From assembly GCA_963205335.1 (NCBI GenBank), contig CAUJIM010000019.1, positions 1 through 64,000 of the forward strand: DNA of 64,000 bases, read 5' to 3'. Position 1 is the stretch's first letter; each line of letters opens with the position of its first letter. Of this stretch, positions 9,433 to 15,780 are shown piece after piece. Source of the stretch: Pseudomonadota bacterium. Its GTDB lineage: Bacteria > Pseudomonadota > Gammaproteobacteria > Burkholderiales > Burkholderiaceae_C. A model generated the notes under the pieces. The model worked only from the letters and a program-made list of their open reading frames with translations. It made no database searches and was not told the DNA's origin. The position numbers and the translations under genes are program-made.

Positions 9433-9449
9433 TTGTTTTTACAAAACAA
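9433..9449. promoter_or_regulatory. 17-bp perfect palindrome upstream of the TRAP operon
   Basis: TTGTTTT-TAC-AAAACAA is a perfect 7-3-7 inverted repeat in otherwise GC-rich DNA, 134 bp upstream of dctP and immediately before the decayed hydratase copy. It differs from the MarR palindromes at 845-887 and from the 30-bp operators found elsewhere in the window. It could be an operator for the TRAP operon or an insertion scar. Apart from this site and the adjacent pseudogene I see nothing else in 9300-9635. Confidence 0.35.
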
Positions 9450-9453
9450 GCAT

Positions 9454-9614
9454 GGCGACCAAGCGCCTGATGAGGGGCGGGCAGACCAGGCTGGTGCTGG
9501 CCGAGACAGGCGGGGGATCCACGGCCTTTGCCCACCCGATGCGCGAGCCGGCACAGCGTGCCAGGGTCCGGTGCGTTCCTAGAGAAGCGGAAGCCGAATT
9601 TCGCCCACTGCCGA
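9454..9614 (+). pseudogene. Decayed copy of the enoyl-CoA hydratase 3' end
   Basis: This stretch repeats the gene end at 2-166. In one frame it reads TKRLMRGGQT and then MREPAQRA, matching TKRLMKGGQT and MREPAARE. After a single-base insertion it continues in the next frame as FLEKRKPNFAHC, matching FMQKRKPDFSNC. The stop TGA has become CGA. There is no hydratase sequence upstream of the match, so only the last 50 or so codons are present. It lies on the same strand as the intact copy and 9.3 kb away. It is either what remains of a tandem paralogue or a duplicated gene end left by insertion of the intervening module. Confidence 0.8.
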
Positions 9615-9635
9615 CATACGGACCGTGTTTGCCGG

Positions 9636-10205
9636 TCAGACCGTGGCGCGTGCCATGCGTTGAACCTGCTGCCAGCGGATGTATTCTAGGAAGGCATGCA
9701 TCTGCGCCTGCACGAATTCCCGCGTGGCTTGATCGGTGCATTTGCCATGGTCGTCGAACTTGTCTGCGGCTTGGCCGACGAACACTTCGGGCTTGGAGAG
9801 CACGGCAGCGTTGGTGAACAGCAGTACCTTGCGCAGGTCGTACTGTACGCGTGCGCCGCCCAGTGGCCCTGTCGACGCGGAGAGAATGGCCACCGGCTTG
9901 TGCAGCAGCGGCTGGTCGCTGCCGCGCGAGACCCAATCCAGTGCGTTCTTGAGCATTCCCGGTATGGAAAAGTTGTATTCGGGCGTGGCGATAAGGACTG
10001 CGTCGGCGCTGCGGATGCCTTCACGCAGAGCCCGAACCGACGAAGGCATGCCCTTGGCCATGAGATCGGCATTGAAGGGCGGTATGGCGCTCCAGTCGTG
10101 TTCGACGACGCTGGCAGCAGCTTGCAGGCATTGGCCTGCAAGCTGCAGCAGCATGCGGTTGAAGGATTGGCCGCGCAGGCTGCCGCAAAGTCCGATGACG
10201 TTCAT
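9636..10205 (-). CDS. NADPH-dependent FMN reductase-like flavoprotein
   Basis: A 189-residue flavodoxin-like protein of the NADPH-dependent FMN reductase family. The N-terminus MNVIGLCGSLRGQSFNRMLL holds the GSLR-x-S-x-N FMN phosphate loop, and ATPEYNFSIPGMLKNALDW holds the PEYN-x-S-x-PG flavin-binding motif, followed by SR and STGPLGGAR. Relatives include quinone reductases, ArsH and flavin donors for two-component monooxygenases. It is the last gene of the minus-strand SDR/NIPSNAP/VOC/BUG group, 22 bp after the BUG gene. No clear Shine-Dalgarno precedes the ATG. The partner or substrate is unknown. Confidence 0.88.
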   Translation of the reverse strand: MNVIGLCGSLRGQSFNRMLLQLAGQCLQAAASVVEHDWSAIPPFNADLMAKGMPSSVRALREGIRSADAVLIATPEYNFSIPGMLKNALDWVSRGSDQPLLHKPVAILSASTGPLGGARVQYDLRKVLLFTNAAVLSKPEVFVGQAADKFDDHGKCTDQATREFVQAQMHAFLEYIRWQQVQRMARATV

Positions 10206-10227
10206 AAAGAGTTTTGTCGGGTTGACG

Positions 10228-11205
10228 TTATCCCTGCATTGGGATGCCGGCCTGTTGTACCACCGTGCGCCAGCGGGTGATGTCGGCCGCGATCATGGAG
10301 CGCATTTCTTGGGGCGTGCAGGGTGCAGGGGCGCTGCCGGCGCTGGCAAGAGATTGCTGAGTCTCGTTGTCTTTCAGTGCCCGGTGGATTTCGGCGGTCA
10401 GCTTCTGCACGATGTCGGGTGGCGTACCTGCCGGTGCGGACAGACCCAGCCATGAGCCGACGGTGAAACCGGGAAGCGCTGTGGCCACGGGAGGCACCCC
10501 GGGCAACGCCGGCCATTCGGTGGCGCTTGTGACGGCCAGGCCCCGCAGGCGGCCCGCGAGCACTTGCTGCACAGCGACCGTGGGAGTGTCGATGAGGAGG
10601 TCTACGTCTCCCGCCACGACGGCTTGCACCGGCGCGCCGCCACCGCGGTAGGGGATATGCAGCAATTGCGCCTTGGCCGTCGAAGCCAGCAGTTCCCCCA
10701 CCATATGTTGGGTAGAGCCTACGCCTACCGAGCTGAAGGTGATCTTGCCGGGATCCTTTCTGGCCATTGCCAGCAGTTCCGCCAGGTTCTTCGCAGGATG
10801 GTCGGGCCGTACCGCGACGACGAAGGGGAAGGACGAGACGGTGGAGAGGAACGCGAAATCTTCCACCGGGTCGTACGGCAGCGACTTGCGCAGCGCGGCC
10901 GAGGCCGTGTGGCCGCCCGTGAGCATGACCAGGGTGTAGCCGTCGGCGGGCGCCTTGGCGACGAAGTTCGTGGCGATGGTGCCTCCGGCGCCACTCTTGA
11001 TCTCCACGACTACGGGTTGTTGAAGGTAGTCCTGCAGCTTTTTCCCGATCAACCGTGAGACGACGTCGGCATTGCCGCCGGCGCCGAAGCCGTGGATGAG
11101 TTGGATCGGACGGGACGGATAGGCACCCTGCGCCCGGGCGACCGGGAAGGCTAGCGAGGCGGCGCCGGCCAACAGGGCCGTGCGACGGGAAATGCGGTGA
11201 TTCAT
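10228..11205 (-). CDS. TctC/BUG-family periplasmic solute-binding protein
   Basis: A 325-residue BUG protein. From the ATG at 11205 it starts MNHRISRRTALLAGAASLAF, a twin-arginine-like or Sec signal with RR before a hydrophobic core, followed by AYPSRPIQLIHGFGAGGNAD and VVVEIKSGAGGTIATNFV, the usual BUG landmarks. Strong RBS AAGGAGAG is 5 bases before this ATG; the frame remains open to 11367 but has no better start. It lies in a minus-strand operon with a VOC protein, a NIPSNAP protein and an SDR. It probably delivers or senses the substrate of that pathway. No TctAB membrane genes are nearby. Confidence 0.9.
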   Translation of the reverse strand: MNHRISRRTALLAGAASLAFPVARAQGAYPSRPIQLIHGFGAGGNADVVSRLIGKKLQDYLQQPVVVEIKSGAGGTIATNFVAKAPADGYTLVMLTGGHTASAALRKSLPYDPVEDFAFLSTVSSFPFVVAVRPDHPAKNLAELLAMARKDPGKITFSSVGVGSTQHMVGELLASTAKAQLLHIPYRGGGAPVQAVVAGDVDLLIDTPTVAVQQVLAGRLRGLAVTSATEWPALPGVPPVATALPGFTVGSWLGLSAPAGTPPDIVQKLTAEIHRALKDNETQQSLASAGSAPAPCTPQEMRSMIAADITRWRTVVQQAGIPMQG

Positions 11206-11216
11206 GAGTCTCTCCT

Positions 11217-11378
11217 TCATGCAACGGGGTGGGAAACGAACAGCGCCTGCTCTACTTCCCATGGCAACCAGAATGGCGCGTGCGTCACGTCCTGGGGCCA
11301 GCTCAGGGCCTGTGCGTCGGCGGCTACCAAGACCGTGAAGCCGCGCGGTGCACGAGATGCTCGGCATATGTTGTTCAT
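11217..11378 (-). CDS. Possible 53-residue protein with a strong RBS
   Basis: Between the VOC and BUG genes an ATG at 11378 follows GAAGAGGAGACCCCT, a strong Shine-Dalgarno at good spacing. It opens a 53-codon frame beginning MNNICRASRAPRGFTVLV and ending FVSHPVA. I recognise no domain. The composition (tryptophans, prolines, no membrane helix) could be that of a broken N-terminus of a larger enzyme. The RBS and the fit between operon neighbours are the only support. The remainder of 11206-11423 holds nothing else I can name. Confidence 0.3.
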   Translation of the reverse strand: MNNICRASRAPRGFTVLVAADAQALSWPQDVTHAPFWLPWEVEQALFVSHPVA

Positions 11379-11423
11379 AGGGGTCTCCTCTTCAAATCGA
11401 ATTTGTATAGGTGAAATAGCCAT

Positions 11424-11981
11424 TCATTGGGGCGAGCGCACATACCCTGCCTTGGCCCCGAACACCTTCTCGCGCTGCGACCAGTCGTGCGTCGCATTCC
11501 ACAGCGCCAGGACTTGTGGCGCCTCGGCCTCGAACTCGGGGTAGCGGGCGGGGTCGCAGGTGCGCGCAGTCAACTCCAGGCGGTGGCCCGAGGGGTCGAA
11601 GAAATAGATGGAGGTGATGAAGTCGTCGTGGTTGGTCGGGCCCACCACCTCGAGGCCCTTGGCCTCCAGCTCCTTCTTGGCTCGGTGCAGTGTTTCCAGG
11701 CTCTCCACCTCGAAAGCGAAGTGCTGCACCCACCCCGGTGTATTGGGGTCGCGGCCGGAAGGTTCTCCTGCGTCCTGCGGGCATTCGAAGAAGGCGATGT
11801 TGCTGCCGTCCTCCATCTCGAAAAAGATGTGTACGTGGGGGCTGTATTTGCCGGTGGAGGGCACGTGGTCCTCGCCCATGGCATGGGCGAATTTCAGTCC
11901 CAGCACCTCGGTATAGAACTTGACGGTCTCAGCGGCGTCCTTGCAGCGGAAGGCTGCGTGGTGAAGCTTCTTGCACAGCAT
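11424..11981 (-). CDS. VOC-superfamily (glyoxalase/extradiol dioxygenase-like) protein
   Basis: A 185-residue vicinal-oxygen-chelate protein with two beta-alpha-beta-beta-beta modules. Candidate metal ligands are H8 (in KKLHHAAFRC), E66 (in NIAFFE), H87 (in WVQHFAFEV) and E136 (in GHRLELTA), giving the H-E-H-E pattern of metal-dependent VOC enzymes such as glyoxalases, epimerases and ring-cleavage dioxygenases. The last 45 residues are an extra C-terminal tail. RBS CCAGGAG precedes the ATG. It is in the operon led by the SDR at 13115. Its reaction is not predictable from sequence. Confidence 0.82.
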   Translation of the reverse strand: MLCKKLHHAAFRCKDAAETVKFYTEVLGLKFAHAMGEDHVPSTGKYSPHVHIFFEMEDGSNIAFFECPQDAGEPSGRDPNTPGWVQHFAFEVESLETLHRAKKELEAKGLEVVGPTNHDDFITSIYFFDPSGHRLELTARTCDPARYPEFEAEAPQVLALWNATHDWSQREKVFGAKAGYVRSPQ

Positions 11982-12030
11982 GGCGAATCTCCTGGAGAGT
12001 GCGATTGAGGGAAGGGAAACGGGGGGCGCC

Positions 12031-12369
12031 TCAGGGCTCGATCCACTGCGGCTGGAAGAACGGTGCGGGGCGCAGGAGGCGGCTGTGCTGGTTTTGCAGC
12101 AGCGGCATCATCTTGGCGACGTAGGCGAGGAAGCCCGGGTCTTGCATCATTCGCGCGCGCCGCTCGTCGCGTTCGTTGGAGTCGCGGTAGGCCCAGAGGT
12201 GGACGATCTGGTTGAGTTCGCCGATGTCGGTGTGGTAGTAGCCCACCAGCCGGCCCAGGATGCGTTGCTGGATCGCCAGGCCCTCGGCCTCGTACAGCGC
12301 CAGGAACTGGCGCCACTTGCCGGGGTGGGTGGTGTAGGTGCGTTCCTCGACGATCATGGTCGCGCTCAC
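12031..12369 (-). CDS. NIPSNAP-family protein
   Basis: A 112-residue alpha/beta-barrel (ferredoxin-like) protein of the NIPSNAP family. Landmarks are IVEERTYTTHPGKWRQFL at the start, GRLVGYYHTDIGELNQIVHLWAY in the middle and the RDERRARMMQDPGF-type helix later. These small proteins occur beside catabolic enzymes in Proteobacteria and have no firmly established reaction. It starts with GTG at 12369 overlapping the SDR stop (GTGA), so it is translationally coupled. An internal ATG four codons on is an alternative start. Confidence 0.85.
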   Translation of the reverse strand: MSATMIVEERTYTTHPGKWRQFLALYEAEGLAIQQRILGRLVGYYHTDIGELNQIVHLWAYRDSNERDERRARMMQDPGFLAYVAKMMPLLQNQHSRLLRPAPFFQPQWIEP

Positions 12370-13115
12370 AGCGTGTGCCCCCCGTCGATGACGATGCGCG
12401 TGCCTGTGGCGGTGCGCAGGTGCGTGGCGCAGGCCAGCACGGCGCGAGCCACGTCCTCGGGCAGCACCACGCGGCCCAGCGGGGTCTGCGCGGCCTTCTT
12501 CTGTAGCTCCTCGCGCGAGCGGCCTTTGACGAACTCGGTGTCCACCGCCGCGGGCGACACGTTGAGGAAGCGCACCTGCGGCCCGAATGCGCGCGCCAGC
12601 GAAATGGCCAGTGTGTCCAGTGCCGCCTTGGCTGCGCAGTAGGCGATATTGCTGCCCAGGCCGGTGAAGGCGGAGACGGATGAGATGTTGACCACCAGCC
12701 CATCGCCGCTGGCGTGCAGCAGCGGCAGCAGCGCGCGGATCACCGAGAACGGTCCGCCCACGTTGGCTGCCAGGATCTCGTTGAACAGCGCGCCGTCCAT
12801 CGCGTCGAGATCGTGGTGCGCAATGCGGCGGGTGTAGCCGGCGGAGTTGACCAGGATGTCCAGCCGCCCCATCTCGCGCGTGGCCCAGTCGGCCAGTTGC
12901 GCGTGGGCCTGCGTGTCTTCCAGCGCGATGGCCATGGTTGCGTGGCCGTTGCCGGGAAGTTGCGCAGCCAGTGCCTCGGCGCGTTCGCGCCCCCGGTGGT
13001 AGCCGACCACCACGCGCGCGCCCTCACCTGCCAGCGCCTGCGCGCAGGCCGCGCCGATGCCGCTGCTGCCGCCGGTGATGAGGGCGACCTTGCCCTCCAG
13101 TGTTCGTGCACCCAT
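12366..13115 (-). CDS. SDR-family oxidoreductase
   Basis: A 249-residue short-chain dehydrogenase/reductase. The nucleotide motif is TGGSSGIGAACA near the N-terminus, followed by NSAG, the catalytic serine in VVNISSVSA and the YCAAK pair; PAAVDTEF follows the active site. The acidic/basic context after strand 2 (GYHRGRERAEAL) suggests NADP preference. I start it at 13115, where GGAAGG is in reach; an ATG at 13142 lacks an RBS. It leads the minus-strand operon and is divergent from IclR, with a palindrome between them. It could oxidise a hydroxylated intermediate; the substrate is unknown. Confidence 0.9.
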   Translation of the reverse strand: MGARTLEGKVALITGGSSGIGAACAQALAGEGARVVVGYHRGRERAEALAAQLPGNGHATMAIALEDTQAHAQLADWATREMGRLDILVNSAGYTRRIAHHDLDAMDGALFNEILAANVGGPFSVIRALLPLLHASGDGLVVNISSVSAFTGLGSNIAYCAAKAALDTLAISLARAFGPQVRFLNVSPAAVDTEFVKGRSREELQKKAAQTPLGRVVLPEDVARAVLACATHLRTATGTRIVIDGGHTL

Positions 13116-13195
13116 CTCAGGAACCCTTCCAATGCCGCCCATCCGGGTGGATGGGTTGCACTCTAAAGTTCACTGGCTCTGCCCGTCCACAGTTT

Positions 13196-13210
13196 GTTCA
13201 TTTATCGAAC
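13196..13210. promoter_or_regulatory. Candidate IclR operator in divergent promoter region
   Basis: GTTCATTTATCGAAC is a GTTC-N7-GAAC inverted repeat midway between the SDR-led operon (start 13115, minus) and the IclR gene (start 13270, plus). A looser TTGT...ACAA pair lies at 13306-13325, inside the start of the IclR gene. A symmetric site between an IclR gene and its divergent operon is the usual arrangement for this family. Binding is inferred. Confidence 0.45.
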
Positions 13211-13269
13211 ACTAGTTGAAAGAGACGGATATCGAGAGTTCTCCAGTTAAATATGCGCCTCATGCTGTA

Positions 13270-14136
13270 ATGTCAGCCTCTTCATTCTTTCAATGGCTTG
13301 ACACTTTGTCCTCTAATCGAACAAGCACTGCAGCTACCGATGCCGGCTCGCTCAAGCGTGGTGTGATGCTGCTCAAACTGCTGGCCACGGCCGGGCCGCG
13401 CGGCCTGCCGCTGACCGAGATCGCGGCGCGCACAGGGTTGCCGCACCCTTCGGTGCACCGGGTGCTGCTGCAGTTGAGCGCCGAGCGACTGGTGGACCGT
13501 CACGATGAGTTGCGGCGCTGGCGTCTGGGACCGCTGGCGTTCGAACTGGGCGTGGCAGGCTCGTCGATGTACGACATCCGTGACCTGTGCGAGCCGGCGA
13601 TGGCCCGGCTGAGTCAGGAAACGGGTGATACGGTGTACTTGGTGATCCGCAGCGGTTTCGAGGCGGTCTGCATGCACCGGCTGGAGGGGTCGTTCCCGAT
13701 CCGCGCGCTGGTGCTGGAAGTCGGCAGCCGCAGGCCCCTGGGCGTCGGCGCTGGCGGGCTGGCGGTGCTGGCTGCCATCGAGGAGCAGGAACGCATCGAG
13801 ATAGCGCGCCGCGTGGCCCCGGCTTTGCCTGCCTTCGGCAAATTGACGGAGGCGGCGCTGCTGCAGGCCTGCGTGCGCACGCGCGAGTCGGGCGTGGCAG
13901 TGATCCACAACCGCGTCAACCTGGGAGTGACCGCTGTCGGTGCGCATTTTTGCGACAGCATGGGCCAGCCGATCGGTGCTGTGAGCGTTGCGGCGCTCAC
14001 CCAGCGGATGACTCCCGATCGCGTGCGCCGTGCTTCCTTGAGCGTGAAAAACGTTGCCCGCTCGATAGGGCTACACATGCGCAGGTACCGGCCCGGGGCG
14101 CCGCGCCTGCATGAGGGGCTGGCACCGGTGGACTGA
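13270..14136 (+). CDS. IclR-family transcriptional regulator
   Basis: A 288-residue IclR regulator. The winged HTH spans about residues 25-85 (SLKRGVMLLKLLATAG, LTEIAARTGLPHPSVHRVL). The effector-binding GAF-like domain follows, with LCEPAMARLSQETGDTVYLV, AVCMHRLEGS, the PLGVGAGGLAVLA loop and GVAVIHNRVNLGVTAVGAH. The start is uncertain: ATG 13270 has a poor RBS, and the frame is also open from a TTG at 13216. IclR proteins sense aromatic or short-chain acids. Divergent placement argues that it controls the SDR/NIPSNAP/VOC/BUG/FMN-reductase operon. It ends 29 bp before the operator of the next cluster. Confidence 0.9.
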   Translation: MSASSFFQWLDTLSSNRTSTAATDAGSLKRGVMLLKLLATAGPRGLPLTEIAARTGLPHPSVHRVLLQLSAERLVDRHDELRRWRLGPLAFELGVAGSSMYDIRDLCEPAMARLSQETGDTVYLVIRSGFEAVCMHRLEGSFPIRALVLEVGSRRPLGVGAGGLAVLAAIEEQERIEIARRVAPALPAFGKLTEAALLQACVRTRESGVAVIHNRVNLGVTAVGAHFCDSMGQPIGAVSVAALTQRMTPDRVRRASLSVKNVARSIGLHMRRYRPGAPRLHEGLAPVD

Positions 14137-14164
14137 CCTGCCAGCTCTCCGGGGCAGGCGGATT

Positions 14165-14194
14165 ATTTTTACCAAGCAATTGCTTGATAAAAAT
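14165..14194. promoter_or_regulatory. 30-bp palindromic operator upstream of the TetR/atu-like operon
   Basis: A near-perfect 30-bp inverted repeat: the core CAAGCAATTGCTTG (14173-14186) is perfect, flanked by A-T5-A and T-A5-T arms, with a single mismatched pair. It ends 24 bp before the TetR start codon. The same architecture and width recur at 45213-45242 and 52179-52208 in front of two fatty-acid-type operons. I infer that it is bound by the adjacent TetR protein, which would then autoregulate and control the other two operons too. TetR operators of this general form are known in fatty-acid and branched-acid regulons of Proteobacteria. Confidence 0.75.
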
Positions 14195-14218
14195 CGAAGG
14201 CTTTGTTATCGTGGCCGC

Positions 14219-14878
14219 ATGGCTACGACTTCCGCACTTGCCGCCGTCGCTCCCGGCACCGCGCAGCGCCCCCGCGGGCGTCCGCGCAAGGCCGCGGGCG
14301 AACTGGACGAAGGCAACCGCCGCCGCGAACTGATGGACCGCGCGGCGCGGCTGTTTCTCGCCAAGGGCTACGCCGCCACCACCACGCGCGACATCGCCGC
14401 CGCGATGGGCATGCACAGCGGCTCGCCGTTCTACTATTTCAAGAGCAAGGGTGCGCTGCTCTATGCCGTGATGCGCGAGGGCATGGAGGGCGCGGTGCGC
14501 AGCCAGCAGCAGGCGCTGGCGGCGCTGGCGCCCGAGGCGGACGCGCGCGCGCGGCTGGGCGTGCTGGTGCGCCACCATTTCGAGATCCTGCTCGGGCCGC
14601 ACAGCGGCTTCATCCCGGTGATGCTCTATGAATGGCGCACGCTCACCGCGGTGCAGCGCAAGGGCGTCTCGCGCATCAAGGACGCCTACGAAGCCGCGTG
14701 GATGCCGGTGCTCGAGCAGCTCGCGCGGCAGGGCGCGCTGCACGCCGAGCCGGCGGTGGCGCGGCTCTTCATCTTCGGCGCGCTCAACTGGTCGGTGCAG
14801 TGGTTCAAGGACAAGGGGCCGCACACGCTCGACGGCCTGACCGGGCAGGCGCTGCAGCTGTTCACGGGGAAAGCATGA
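14219..14878 (+). CDS. TetR/AcrR-family regulator of the atu-like operon
   Basis: A 219-residue TetR regulator. After a basic N-terminal arm (QRPRGRPRKAAGEL), the HTH covers about residues 33-80 with RAARLFLAKGYAATTTRDIA and MGMHSGSPFYYFKSKGALLYAVM, the standard TetR recognition helix region. The C-terminal ligand domain contains VMLYEWRTLTAVQRKGVSRI. The ATG at 14219 lies 24 bp after the palindromic operator; longer starts would place coding sequence over the operator. It overlaps the following SDR by ATGA. Ligand is likely an acyl-CoA of the pathway, as in AtuR, LiuR-type and FadR-type systems. That is inference. Confidence 0.9.
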   Translation: MATTSALAAVAPGTAQRPRGRPRKAAGELDEGNRRRELMDRAARLFLAKGYAATTTRDIAAAMGMHSGSPFYYFKSKGALLYAVMREGMEGAVRSQQQALAALAPEADARARLGVLVRHHFEILLGPHSGFIPVMLYEWRTLTAVQRKGVSRIKDAYEAAWMPVLEQLARQGALHAEPAVARLFIFGALNWSVQWFKDKGPHTLDGLTGQALQLFTGKA

Positions 14879-15780
14879 ACTATCGATCCATCTTCGCGCC
14901 CGGGCTGTTCGCGGGCCGCACCGTCGTCGTCACCGGCGGCGGCTCTGGCATAGGGCGCTGCACCGCGCACGAACTGGCGGCGCTGGGCGCGTGCGTGGTG
15001 CTCGTGGGGCGCGACGAGGGCAAGCTTGAGGCCGTGTGCCAGGAGATCGCGCAGGACGACGGCGAGGCCGACTGGCAGGCCTGCGACATCCGCCAGGAGG
15101 CGGCGGTGCAGCAGATGGTGGGCGCGGTCGTGGCGCGGCACGGGCGCATCGACGGCCTGGTGAACAACGCGGGCGGGCAGTACATGACGCCGCTCGAAAA
15201 AATCAGCGCCAAGGGCTGGGAGGCGGTGGTCAACACCAACCTCACCGGCGGCTTCCTGGTGGCGCGCGAGTGCTATCTGCAGGGCATGCGGGCGCACGGC
15301 GGCGCGATCGTCAACATCGTGGCCGACATGTGGGGCTCGATGCCCGGCATGGGCCACAGCGGCGCGGCGCGCGCGGGCATGGTGAGCTTCACCGAGACCG
15401 CGGCGCTCGAATGGGCCGCCAGCGGCGTGCGCGTGAACGCGGTGGCGCCGGGCTACATCGCTTCGAGCGGCATGGACCACTACCCGCCCGAGGCCGGCGA
15501 CATGCTGCGCGCGATGCGCACCACCGTGCCGGCGGGGCGCTTCGGCACCGAGGCGGAGGTCTCCGCCGCCATCGTCTTCCTGCTCGGCCCCGCGGCCAGC
15601 TTCGTCAGCGGCAGCGTGCTGCGCGTGGACGGCGCGCGGCCGCAGGCGCGCATGGGCTGGCCGATGCGCCTGCCCGGCGCCGAGGCGCAGGGGCGCGACG
15701 CGGTGCGGCCTTACGACGGCTTCCACCGGGCGGTCACGCCCCGGGTGTTCGCGGATCAGGAAACGGGGAAACCGGCATGA
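14875..15780 (+). CDS. SDR-family reductase resembling peroxisomal trans-2-enoyl-CoA reductase
   Basis: A 301-residue SDR with TGGGSGIG at 20-27 and NNAG at 97-100. The usual catalytic Tyr-x-x-x-Lys is absent: the site reads HSGAARAG at 161-168. This is not decay. The same HSGAARAG sequence, followed by ALEWA-x-SG and PAASF, is what I recall from mammalian PECR (trans-2-enoyl-CoA reductase), so the change is a subfamily trait. In the atu pathway the SDRs AtuB and AtuG are placed in the early oxidation or reduction of citronellyl intermediates. This gene could have an equivalent role on an enoyl-CoA. It overlaps both neighbours by ATGA. Confidence 0.85.
   Translation: MNYRSIFAPGLFAGRTVVVTGGGSGIGRCTAHELAALGACVVLVGRDEGKLEAVCQEIAQDDGEADWQACDIRQEAAVQQMVGAVVARHGRIDGLVNNAGGQYMTPLEKISAKGWEAVVNTNLTGGFLVARECYLQGMRAHGGAIVNIVADMWGSMPGMGHSGAARAGMVSFTETAALEWAASGVRVNAVAPGYIASSGMDHYPPEAGDMLRAMRTTVPAGRFGTEAEVSAAIVFLLGPAASFVSGSVLRVDGARPQARMGWPMRLPGAEAQGRDAVRPYDGFHRAVTPRVFADQETGKPA

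Noticed and set aside
15355-15384. Loss of the catalytic tyrosine and lysine in the PECR-like SDR as evidence of a pseudogene
   Set aside because: HSGAARAG in place of YxxxK is what I recall in the trans-2-enoyl-CoA reductase subfamily, and the rest of the protein is intact and operon-coupled.
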